Of a stretch of DNA of 64,000 bases, positions 32,165 to 40,080 are shown piece by piece. Source of the DNA: a virus. The first letter of the stretch is position 1. Each line of letters starts with the position of its first letter. Position numbers and translations under genes: made by a program. The stretch spans positions 1-64,000 of the IMG/VR virus record IMGVR_UViG_3300028920_000002; one strand, written 5' to 3'. The notes under the pieces are model-generated. The model was not told the origin of the DNA and did not search any database. It saw only the letters and a list, made by a program, of their open reading frames with translations.

Positions 32165-34357
32165 ATGGAACTGTTCATCCAGCCCGAGACCTACTTGGAG
32201 AAGACCGCCGGCGAAGTGGAGCTGCCGGAAGACCCCAACATGTGGCCCCAGGAGGTGCTGCAGGAGCTGTTCAAGCAGGTCCCGTACATCTCGGACTTCC
32301 AGCCCCACGTCGTCATGGACAAGGTGGACGCCGAGCAGGGCTATGGTCTCGGGCACGTCGAGATTGCCAACCAGAGCGAGGCGCAGGTCACCGCTGAGCC
32401 GGAGATGGCCGAGGCGGCGGGCATCCGCACGGTGCGCATCCCGGTGGTCATCCGAGAGGGCAAGCTCACACCTTTCGACCTGCTCATCAACGACAACGGC
32501 AAGATTCTCCCGCTCACCGAATCCCGCATCCGGCAGGCCCTCTTCCGCCCGCAGGCATTCGACGTCACCAGCAAGACGCCGGGCGACCAGAGCATGATTG
32601 GGCAGCTCTACCCTCCGTACCGTCAGAACTACGGTTTCGGGCGCACTGGTACTGGCGTAGTGACTGGAACCGGACTCGGGAAGATGGGGTCTGCGCTCGA
32701 CGCGTACTTGACTGCGGAGCTCGAGAAGACTGCGCAGAGAGCCCAAGTACCTGAACGACCCAAGTCGGACTTTCAGTTTCATCGGTTGGAGAAGAAAGCT
32801 TCCATCCTCGAGTCCATTCTCCCAACGCTCAACCGGACGGACTTCGACAGCTTCTGGGAGAAGGTCAGCAGTGACCACAGCCTTCAGGCGCAGTTCCGTC
32901 ACAACGCTGACGCTACGCAGGGGGCGCTCTGTCTGCTGGCCAACCACGAGCCCATCACGCTGGAGAAGACGGCCAGCGCGTTGGCTGAGGTGGTCAAACC
33001 TACTGTCGCTCAGGTCACGAAGACGGTCGATGGCTATCTGGTGAAGACCGCCAGCCACCTCTACTGGAAGCCGCAGACCAGGCTCCTGAACCGCGGGGAG
33101 GTGATTCAGGAGTTCGGTGAGAAGGTGGCTCTGGCGGCGGATGAATCCGGCGGCGTCACGCTGGCCGAGGGTGCCGACGCCGAGGACGCCGAAGGAGCTC
33201 TGGACCAGGAGGAGCCCATCAGCGTTTCGGACTCTGGCCTCTACAAGGTCTACGACGATACCGGCAAGGAGCTGGTGGGCTTCGTCATCCCCAACCTGCT
33301 CGACACCGACGGCACCCCGCTGCCGCTGAGCCTGTTCACCAACGGTTCTCAGACGGCGGTGCAGGACGATATCCAGGGGGTGCCCGCCGGCGACGGCGTG
33401 AATCTGCCCACCGCCCAGCCCGGCGGACGGGGAGCCTTCTTCTCCGTCACCGACGAGGGCAGCGTTCAGGCCACTGTCCCCCTCGTTTTGGGTGGGTCCT
33501 ACGCCACGGGTGACGGTCAGACCGTCCTGAACGGACAGACCTTTGACGGGCGCCCGGTGGAGGTCAGCGTCCAGTCGAACATCCAGACCGTCATGGGCAC
33601 GCCCGAGGGGCGGATGCTGGTGCCGGAGAGCTGGCAGTGGACTCCGATGTCTGATGAGCAGGTCTCCTTGTACGGAGGCGACGTCGGGGAGCAGCCTGAC
33701 GAAGGCGACGACGAGCAGCTGCAGCAGGCTTTCGGCGCCGAGAACGAGGGTGAGGCAGCTCCCCAGCAGGAGGAGCAGGCTGAAGAGAAGCAGAGCTCGG
33801 CCTTCATCTGGGTCCGCTCCGGCGGCCCGGACACCTTCTCCGTCAGCGGTCCGGCGCTCGAGAAGCTGGCCTACAGCGAACGGGAGTCGTTGAGTCTGGA
33901 TGACGCCATGTTCCTCCTGGCGGGCCTTGGTGTGTCACAGGCGTATGGCGTCAAGAAACTGGCGCACGCCTGTTCAGGGGCCAACCCGGAACGCGTGCGG
34001 ATTGGGCGCATCATCAAGACCGCGGCCGAGGTGGATGCCTGGTCCAGGGAGCGCGCACAAGCTCTGCACTCGGTGGTCCCACGGCTCAAGCAGGACCTGG
34101 TGAAGGAGGCCGCGCTCATCCCCAATCCGTCGGCCGTTGACACCGTACTCAGCCTGGGCTTCATCAACCCAGAGAACATCATGACGTTCGTAGGCTACCT
34201 GCCGGACATCGACGGCGCGCAGGGCAAGCTCTGCGAGTTGCTGCTCGCTTCCCGCCTCGGCATGGACGACATCCCAGCTTCGGCACTAGAGCGGGCAGTC
34301 CGCTCCGTCGAAGAGACCATCGAAGGTCTGAAGGTCCTCGCGTTCCAAGGAGGCTGA
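32165..34357 (+). CDS. Large virion protein with repeated EKTA-type motifs, 730 aa
   Basis: The N-terminus has YLEKTAGEVEL (residues 10-20). Further copies include LEKTAQRA, LEKKASIL, LEKTASAL, LVKTASHL, GEKVALAA, LEKLAYSE, VKKLAHAC, IIKTAAEVD and VKEAALIPN. Between them are at least three globular segments: about 60-150, 340-500 (strand-rich, GLYKVYDDTGKELVGFVIPN) and 560-730 (helical). An acidic Gln/Glu-rich linker sits near 520-550. The spacing of motifs suggests domain boundaries, as in proteins cut during head maturation. No enzyme motif is recognised. It follows the tail-tip genes and precedes the nucleotidyltransferase-like gene. Confidence 0.75.
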   Translation: MELFIQPETYLEKTAGEVELPEDPNMWPQEVLQELFKQVPYISDFQPHVVMDKVDAEQGYGLGHVEIANQSEAQVTAEPEMAEAAGIRTVRIPVVIREGKLTPFDLLINDNGKILPLTESRIRQALFRPQAFDVTSKTPGDQSMIGQLYPPYRQNYGFGRTGTGVVTGTGLGKMGSALDAYLTAELEKTAQRAQVPERPKSDFQFHRLEKKASILESILPTLNRTDFDSFWEKVSSDHSLQAQFRHNADATQGALCLLANHEPITLEKTASALAEVVKPTVAQVTKTVDGYLVKTASHLYWKPQTRLLNRGEVIQEFGEKVALAADESGGVTLAEGADAEDAEGALDQEEPISVSDSGLYKVYDDTGKELVGFVIPNLLDTDGTPLPLSLFTNGSQTAVQDDIQGVPAGDGVNLPTAQPGGRGAFFSVTDEGSVQATVPLVLGGSYATGDGQTVLNGQTFDGRPVEVSVQSNIQTVMGTPEGRMLVPESWQWTPMSDEQVSLYGGDVGEQPDEGDDEQLQQAFGAENEGEAAPQQEEQAEEKQSSAFIWVRSGGPDTFSVSGPALEKLAYSERESLSLDDAMFLLAGLGVSQAYGVKKLAHACSGANPERVRIGRIIKTAAEVDAWSRERAQALHSVVPRLKQDLVKEAALIPNPSAVDTVLSLGFINPENIMTFVGYLPDIDGAQGKLCELLLASRLGMDDIPASALERAVRSVEETIEGLKVLAFQGG

Positions 34358-34358
34358 G

Positions 34359-35870
34359 GTGGCCGAAGGTTTCGGCCGACTCATTGGGGGCGTGAAGGCC
34401 GAGCTTGGCTACGGCCCGGCACTGCCTAAGCCCACGGAGGAGGAGAAGCGTGAGGCTCTGCAGCGCGCGGAGGAAATCAGGCGCACTGTCGGCAAGCGGT
34501 ACAACGTCTCCCCCTATCTGGCTGGGTCGCTAGCCACCGGCTTGAACATTCCTGGGCAGCACGACTTCGACTACGGGGTACGCGTTACCTCCAAGCCGAA
34601 GTTCGACAAGCTGGTCAATCGTTTGCAGCGGGCCGAGGGAGTGAAGACCTCTCCATACAATCAGACTGGTACGGACTACCACGTCTTCACCACCAGTGTT
34701 GGGGGCGAGCCCGTGGACTTGGCTGTCATGTATGGGGACAAGGGCAAGCTGCAGCGGCAGGCGATTCAGCGGGCTCAGAACCTCAGTCAGGACGAGAAGG
34801 ACAAAATCATTGCTGAGAAAGCGCGGCTCTCCAACGTCCTGTTCTTTCAGAAGCAGCGCAAGAAGCGCTTCAAGCGACAGGTAGACGCGCAGCTCGGTCT
34901 ACCGCGCTTCGGTAAAGAGAAGGTGGGACGTGTTGTGACCGACCAAGAATGGAGGCGACTCGCTACTCGCCCTACTGTGTTCGGCCATCGCACGAACAAC
35001 ATCGAGCCCATCATGCAGTCTCAACGACTGTTGAGCGCCGCTGATGCGGCGAAGAGGGGAGCGCTGAAGAGCTACGAGACGGGGACGGGTCGTGGGAGCC
35101 GCGAGCGCTCTGATTTGAGTGAGCGTAGAGGCGAGCGCAAGATGCTCCGCTCAGAGGTCTTCATGAACAAGGGCGGATTGATGCCCCCCAGCGAAGCGTA
35201 TGGACAATACGGCGTGCTCTTCGAGAAGCAGAAGGCCGCGCCCTCGAAGTACCTCAACGCCGTACCTCGAGAGCACACGGCAGAAACGGTGAAGAGCAAG
35301 CTCACTTACGTTGTGCCTGACAAGGAATTCGCGAAGTGGAATCGTAAGTTCCCTGACCGGAAAATCATGCGCGAGTCACACGTGCCGGAGCATATGAGGC
35401 TGCCAGGCAAAGACCGCGGAGAGCTCATCCAGAGAATCCTGACCGGACCCAAGCTCTACGAGAAGAAGGAAGAGGTCAAGATTGGTGGAGCACTGGCCAA
35501 GAAGAAGGGGCTGCGCCGGGTGGGGCAGCTCCTCAGTGGTTCCCGAATGAAGGCGTTGGAGGAGCGGGCTGCTGGTCTGGAGTCCCCATTTCGACGGCGC
35601 GCCCAGCGTGCGCTGGAGCCTGTCCGAAGTAGCGGGATGAAGAAGCGCCGTATAGAGGAGAGCCTCGGGCGCGTGAAGTCCAGAGGTAGGGTTGAATCCG
35701 CGCTGAAGGCCGAGCAGGAAGCAGTACAAAAGGCGAGAAAGACCACCAAGACTGTTGGGGGTGTGGCTGCTGGACTTGGGGCCGCGGCGCTTGGTGCTGG
35801 GGCGTTCAGCAAAGCCATGAAAGAGCCGGACTACGCGGCGATTGCGGCCGAGCAGCGCGCAAAGGCTTGA
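34359..35870 (+). CDS. Nucleotidyltransferase-like protein with a possible ADP-ribosyltransferase-like region
   Basis: This 503-residue protein starts at a GTG with AAGGAGG upstream. Residues about 53-125 show a nucleotidyltransferase-fold signature: AGSLATGLN (G56, S57), HDFDYG (D69, D71) and a third acid in EPVDLAVMYG (D120). Residues about 206-330 begin VFGHRTNNIEPIMQSQRLLS, which resembles the first motif of ADP-ribosyltransferase or DarT-like folds, and end with strands typical of that fold. The C-terminus is basic, then a glycine-zipper segment (VGGVAAGLGAAALGAGAF). Such a protein could be carried in the virion and modify host RNA, DNA or protein. The first domain is moderately supported; the second is tentative. 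Confidence 0.6.
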   Translation: MAEGFGRLIGGVKAELGYGPALPKPTEEEKREALQRAEEIRRTVGKRYNVSPYLAGSLATGLNIPGQHDFDYGVRVTSKPKFDKLVNRLQRAEGVKTSPYNQTGTDYHVFTTSVGGEPVDLAVMYGDKGKLQRQAIQRAQNLSQDEKDKIIAEKARLSNVLFFQKQRKKRFKRQVDAQLGLPRFGKEKVGRVVTDQEWRRLATRPTVFGHRTNNIEPIMQSQRLLSAADAAKRGALKSYETGTGRGSRERSDLSERRGERKMLRSEVFMNKGGLMPPSEAYGQYGVLFEKQKAAPSKYLNAVPREHTAETVKSKLTYVVPDKEFAKWNRKFPDRKIMRESHVPEHMRLPGKDRGELIQRILTGPKLYEKKEEVKIGGALAKKKGLRRVGQLLSGSRMKALEERAAGLESPFRRRAQRALEPVRSSGMKKRRIEESLGRVKSRGRVESALKAEQEAVQKARKTTKTVGGVAAGLGAAALGAGAFSKAMKEPDYAAIAAEQRAKA

Positions 35871-35903
35871 CCCACAAGAAGAAGTCGGCCACTTTCAACG
35901 GGG

Positions 35904-36872
35904 ATGATTCGCCGCAGCCCCTGCGAGTGCTACATCAAGTACCTGCTCGTGCACCCCGATGGGTACGCTGATACTGCAGTCATTGACCTGCTCCGGCTAC
36001 AACAGCTCGATGTAGTGAGCGCGGCGTACATCGACCGCTTGAGGCGGAGCATGCGTCTGCCCAAGCCGTTCTACCCCAGCAATAGGCTGCATAGGCCGTC
36101 GAGCCGGTTTCTCCGAGCGCAGCATATCTACCTGCTGTTCCACCCCGACCAGTCCATGCGGGAGGCCCAGCAGATTTTGCGCCATGCCCGAGGCAAGGAG
36201 CTCATGGAGACATTGGTGCTCGCCGGTGAGCCTCCAGCCTTCATCGCTCACAGACTTTCCGGGGCCGGCTTCAAGTGCACGACTGAAACAGTTGAGCGCT
36301 ACTGCCACCACTTCTGGAATCTCCGCCTACTCGACTCTACTGAGACTCGTGCACTACTCCGCTTGCGGTGGGAGTACGTCTCTGACGTTGAGGAGCCGGA
36401 AGATGCGCGCACGCGCACCGCGTTGAAGAAGGCGTACCACAACGACCCGCGGCGCATCGTGGCCGAGAACCCGGTCAGCCCGCTCGCCGGGGTGATGGGC
36501 CAGATGCAGCTTGGCTACATGCCCGGTCAGGTTGAGCTGTCTCGTCTAGCCGACGCAACTCGCACGGCGGCGCAGCTGCAGATGATGGCCTCATCGGTTG
36601 TAGGAGGTCCTGGCCGCGCTGCTGAGGCGAGGGATTGGTCCATGGTCGTGTCGGCCATGACTCAGCTCATTGCAGATATAGGCAGTCCGGAGGCAGAGTT
36701 GCAGAAGGAGCTGCAGCAGCTGGGGCTCAAGACCGAAGAGGCTATGGTCCCGCACATCAAAGAGCTCAGCGATGGGTCGCACACGGTGGATTTGCAGCCG
36801 ATAGGAGACAGCGATGTCAGTGAGGAGCCAAGAGCAGGAGCGTCAGGTGGTACTGGGGGAAGTGCCGGATGA
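35904..36872 (+). CDS. Candidate terminase small subunit, 322 aa
   Basis: The protein has a helical N-terminal two-thirds with helix-turn-helix-like stretches (EPPAFIAHRLSGAGFKCTTE, then TVERYCHHFWNLRLLDSTE). A middle segment (GVMGQMQLGYMPGQVELSRL) and a disordered Gly/Ser/Glu C-terminus follow. It lies upstream of the terminase large subunit gene with one gene between. DNA-binding small terminase subunits usually sit here, but no family signature is certain; a regulator is the alternative. The next gene starts 59 bases before this one ends. Confidence 0.45.
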   Translation: MIRRSPCECYIKYLLVHPDGYADTAVIDLLRLQQLDVVSAAYIDRLRRSMRLPKPFYPSNRLHRPSSRFLRAQHIYLLFHPDQSMREAQQILRHARGKELMETLVLAGEPPAFIAHRLSGAGFKCTTETVERYCHHFWNLRLLDSTETRALLRLRWEYVSDVEEPEDARTRTALKKAYHNDPRRIVAENPVSPLAGVMGQMQLGYMPGQVELSRLADATRTAAQLQMMASSVVGGPGRAAEARDWSMVVSAMTQLIADIGSPEAELQKELQQLGLKTEEAMVPHIKELSDGSHTVDLQPIGDSDVSEEPRAGASGGTGGSAG

Positions 36873-37275
36873 GAAGGCACGCGAGTACATCAATCATGCG
36901 CAGGATGTGAGCATCGGCAAAGATGCCATCCCGCAGTTCATCAAGTACAAGTGCTACAGCTTTCGGGCTGAGTACACGTTCATCGATGAGGACCTCGTCA
37001 TCCATTTCTATCTGCCAGCTCACGCGAATCTGGAAACGCCGGAGGCGGAGCAACAGTGGATGCGATACTGGATTGGGCGCTTCGCCGAAGTGCTGGACCG
37101 GATAGCACGAGAACACTTCGAGGCGGAGCATCCGCGGCTGGTGGCGAAATACACTGAGGAAGTGGCCTCGTGGTGGTTCCGAGCGCAGGGTTTTGGGGGA
37201 GGTCTGTCTCCTGAGATGCTGGTCGTGCGCTTCTTCGAGAAGCTCGATGAAGCACTAAGGACTTCGAGCAACTGA
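36814..37275 (+). CDS. Hypothetical protein, 153 aa
   Basis: The ATG lies inside the 3' end of the preceding gene. The protein is compact and aromatic-rich (FIKYKCYSFRAEYTFIDEDL; WMRYWIGRFAEVLDRIAREH; VASWWFRAQGFGGGLSPEML), so it is probably folded and soluble. It has only one Cys and no membrane segment. It lies between the putative small and the large terminase genes, so a packaging role is possible. I do not recognise the family. Confidence 0.7.
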   Translation: MSVRSQEQERQVVLGEVPDEKAREYINHAQDVSIGKDAIPQFIKYKCYSFRAEYTFIDEDLVIHFYLPAHANLETPEAEQQWMRYWIGRFAEVLDRIAREHFEAEHPRLVAKYTEEVASWWFRAQGFGGGLSPEMLVVRFFEKLDEALRTSSN

Positions 37276-37528
37276 ACTCCACGCGCTGGTTGTAGAAGCG
37301 CACGTTGCCGAACGTCCATCCGCACGCCGCTCCATACTGACGTATGTACTCACGAAGGCTCTCCCTCGCTTTGGGCAGAACACCACTCAGCTGAAATGCC
37401 ACCCGGTAGCCATCATCCTCTTCCCACGCCTGGACCAACCCTGTCAGGTTACCAGCGGCCCGATTCAGAGATTCCCACAGACCGCGCACTGCCTGTTCGG
37501 GGTCGCTCGTAGACTCAGGGGGGAACAT
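36998..37528 (-). CDS. Possible antisense gene head-to-head with terminase
   Basis: The 251 bases between the gene at 36814-37275 and the terminase have no plus-strand gene. The minus strand reads open from an ATG at 37528, which shares CATG with the terminase start. The first 85-90 codons look like a real protein (LWESLNRAAGNLTGLVQAWE; VAFQLSGVLPKARESLREYI; ACGWTFGNVRFYNQRVEFSC). The last half, antisense to the neighbour, is Arg/Ser/Pro-rich and looks non-coding. No ribosome site is visible. It may be a small gene whose true end was lost by a frameshift, or chance. Confidence 0.35.
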   Translation of the reverse strand: MFPPESTSDPEQAVRGLWESLNRAAGNLTGLVQAWEEDDGYRVAFQLSGVLPKARESLREYIRQYGAACGWTFGNVRFYNQRVEFSCSKSLVLHRASRRSARPASQETDLPQNPALGTTTRPLPQCISPPAADAPPRSVLVLSGPALRRSAQSSIASTVAPPPAFPDSRELADRNG

Positions 37529-39323
37529 GGCGGCTGAACAAGTCTACGTCGAACCAGAGGATGAGTGGGACGATAGTTGGTTCGACGACCGCATATGGAC
37601 ACCAGAGCCCGAGATTGTAGAGCAGCCGCTCGTCATACGTCAGAAGCGGAAGAAGCTGCCGAGAATACCGGAGGTTAGACCTTCGGACTTCACCGCCTTC
37701 GCCTTCCGCATGCCGAGGGAGGACGAAGAAGGGCGCATCGTCATCGACAACTTCTCGTTCGAGGGTCGCCGTCATCTGCGCCGTATATACGACACTCCCG
37801 CTAAGAAGCTGCTGCTCATCTGTGGTCGACAGGTCGAGAAGTCCACACTGCTGGGGAACATCGCTCTCTGCTACATGAGTCTAGTGCAGGGCTACCGCGT
37901 CTTGTACGTCAGCCCTTCTGCAACGCAGACGAAGACGTTCAGCAACGACCGAGTCAAGGAGCCGATTGAGACCAGTCCGATTCTCAAGAAGTTCACGACT
38001 CACATGCTGTCGCAGAACATCTTCGAGAAACAGTTCATCAACCGCAGCAAGATTACGATGCGGTACGCATTCCTCAATGCGGACCGAGCTCGAGGTATCC
38101 CCTCGTACATGCTGGACGTCGATGAGTTGCAAGACATCCTCGGAGACAACCTGCCGGTTCTCGAAGAGTGCCTCAGCCACGCTCCCGACCGTTGGAAGAG
38201 ACAGGTCTACTCAGGAACGCCCAAGAGTCTCGATAACACCATCGAGCAGTACCGCGTAAAGCGCTCAACGCAGAGTGAGTGGGTGGTGCCACACAACTGT
38301 AGAGGAGGAGAGGGAGGTCGCTTCTGGAACATCCTTGGTGAGAAGAACATCGGGCTGAAAGGTCTCATCTGTGAGAACTGCGGCACTCTCATCGACCCCA
38401 TGTGTGACGACGCGCAGTGGGCCTGCATGGTCTACCCCAGCGACAAGGTGGACTTCGAGAGCTACCGAATCTCTCAATTGATGGTGCCTTGGGTACCCTG
38501 GATTGACGTCCTCACGAAGTATCGGAACTACGGGCGCGACCGGTTCTACAACGAGGTGTTGGGGCTGAGCTATGACTCGGGGCTACGCCCGCTCACCATG
38601 CAGCAGGTGAAGGACCGATGCATGGACCACATCACCATGTCTGCAGTGGAGGCGTATCGGTCCAGAGCCTACACCACTCCGGTCTTCGCCGGCATCGACT
38701 GGGGTACTGGAGAGCACAGCTACACCGTCGTCTTCTTGGGCACCTACGTCGACATGCAGTTCCGCGTCTTCTTCGCTCACCGATTCACTGGTGAGGAGAC
38801 TGAACCCGAGCTGCAAATCAAGCGCATCATCGAACTCCTGCGGTACTTCAACGTCCGGCTCATCGGCTGCGACTATGGTGGCGGGTTCGCCATGAACCAC
38901 CGGCTCATTCGAGAGTTCGGAGCCGACAAGGTTCATCAGTTTCAGTATCTGGCACGAACCACCGGTAAGAAGGTGCAGTGGGACCCCAAGATGGGCCGCT
39001 GGAAGATTGCACGCACCGAAGTGATGAGCGACATCTTCAACGCCATCAAGCGCAACAAGTGCGAATTTCCTCGGTGGGAGGAGTTCGAGGAGCCTCACGG
39101 CAGTGACATGCTGAACATCTACTCGGAGTACAACGAGAAGCTCCGCATGATTCAGTACGACCACTCCCCCGACAACCCAGACGATTCCTTCCACGCGTTC
39201 TTGTACTGCTGGTTGGTGAGCATGCTCATCATCCCACGTCCTGACATCGTCGCGCCGACGAAGGAGGACCCACGTACTGGAATGCCCATGCAGAACTTCG
39301 CAGGTCCGGTAGACCAGAGCTAG
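37527..39323 (+). CDS. Terminase large subunit
   Basis: The 598-residue ATPase-nuclease packages DNA into the head. The ATPase shows the terminase-type Walker A GRQVEKST (100-107) and Walker B YMLDVDE (D198, D199 region, E200). The coupling segment is VYSGTPKSLDNT. The RNase H-like nuclease has FAGIDWGTGE (D391), LIGCDYGGG (D449) and a C-terminal DDSFHAFLYC acidic motif. A zinc-ribbon-like insert between the domains has ICENC (C282, C285) with C258, C293 and C300 near. AGGGGGGA lies upstream of the ATG. The stop shares CTAG with the stop of the convergent gene. Confidence 0.95.
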   Translation: MAAEQVYVEPEDEWDDSWFDDRIWTPEPEIVEQPLVIRQKRKKLPRIPEVRPSDFTAFAFRMPREDEEGRIVIDNFSFEGRRHLRRIYDTPAKKLLLICGRQVEKSTLLGNIALCYMSLVQGYRVLYVSPSATQTKTFSNDRVKEPIETSPILKKFTTHMLSQNIFEKQFINRSKITMRYAFLNADRARGIPSYMLDVDELQDILGDNLPVLEECLSHAPDRWKRQVYSGTPKSLDNTIEQYRVKRSTQSEWVVPHNCRGGEGGRFWNILGEKNIGLKGLICENCGTLIDPMCDDAQWACMVYPSDKVDFESYRISQLMVPWVPWIDVLTKYRNYGRDRFYNEVLGLSYDSGLRPLTMQQVKDRCMDHITMSAVEAYRSRAYTTPVFAGIDWGTGEHSYTVVFLGTYVDMQFRVFFAHRFTGEETEPELQIKRIIELLRYFNVRLIGCDYGGGFAMNHRLIREFGADKVHQFQYLARTTGKKVQWDPKMGRWKIARTEVMSDIFNAIKRNKCEFPRWEEFEEPHGSDMLNIYSEYNEKLRMIQYDHSPDNPDDSFHAFLYCWLVSMLIIPRPDIVAPTKEDPRTGMPMQNFAGPVDQS

Positions 39324-40045
39324 TCGTCGAAGTCGATGTGGCTCAGGATGCGGTCATGGATGTCGCATCCAGTTTCCGGGAAGCGTTTGGTGGCCTCCGG
39401 TAATCCGTGCTTGGTACGGATGTAGAAGTAGGCAGCGTGGCGTAGACTACGTCTTCCCGCATCTAACCACCCATAGGCGATGCGCGTCATAGGCTCAGCA
39501 TCGAGTAGTTCGATGGGGCAGTTGACCGTGAGCTTATTTGCTAGCTCCAAGAAAGGCTCCCACGGTTCATCCTTGCCCAGAACCTTCTCGATGAGCGCGA
39601 AGTACTCTTCGCCGATGGCCATGAACACCTTGGCCCAATTCAGAATCTCGTCGGCATCAGTGATACGTCGGTCTTTGTACTCGTGGACCTTGAGCCACAT
39701 CGAGACGACCGAATCCTCGTCGAGCTGAAGCGGAGGTACACCGGCTCCACACATCTGCTCTAGGATGTCCACGCGCCGTTCGAGTGCGCGGGCGGTGGCG
39801 AACGCCTGAGCGGCGGTGACTGACACTTCAGGTAGGGTCACTCCTCGCCGGCGCGCCTCGGCCAGGGCGGACACTTCCTCCGACCAATACATCCTGGGCG
39901 CATTCAGCCTCTGTCCTGTAGGATAGTGGGGTCGGAGCATTCCTTGGCGCGCGAGTTGCATCACCTGGTGGACACTGACCCCGAGGACCTCTGCGGCCTC
40001 CTCGGGAGGAATCAGGCGGTTGCTTCCCATGACCTTGACCGACAT
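39320..40045 (-). CDS. MerR/excisionase-type helix-turn-helix protein, 241 aa
   Basis: I start at the ATG of MSVKVMGSNR; a second ATG five codons later is possible. Residues about 8-65 form a winged HTH of the MerR/excisionase kind (LIPPEEAAEVLGVSVHQVMQ, then LARQGMLRP...WSEEVSALAEARRRGV). The rest is helical, with an Arg-rich segment near residue 200. It is the only minus-strand gene in the plus-strand head block, lying tail-to-tail with the terminase and head-to-head (35-base gap) with the next head gene. It may regulate late genes. A DNA-packaging partner is another possibility. Confidence 0.7.
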   Translation of the reverse strand: MSVKVMGSNRLIPPEEAAEVLGVSVHQVMQLARQGMLRPHYPTGQRLNAPRMYWSEEVSALAEARRRGVTLPEVSVTAAQAFATARALERRVDILEQMCGAGVPPLQLDEDSVVSMWLKVHEYKDRRITDADEILNWAKVFMAIGEEYFALIEKVLGKDEPWEPFLELANKLTVNCPIELLDAEPMTRIAYGWLDAGRRSLRHAAYFYIRTKHGLPEATKRFPETGCDIHDRILSHIDFDD

Positions 40046-40080
40046 GGTACTTCTTTTGTGCACGGCTGAAAGAGGTTCTG

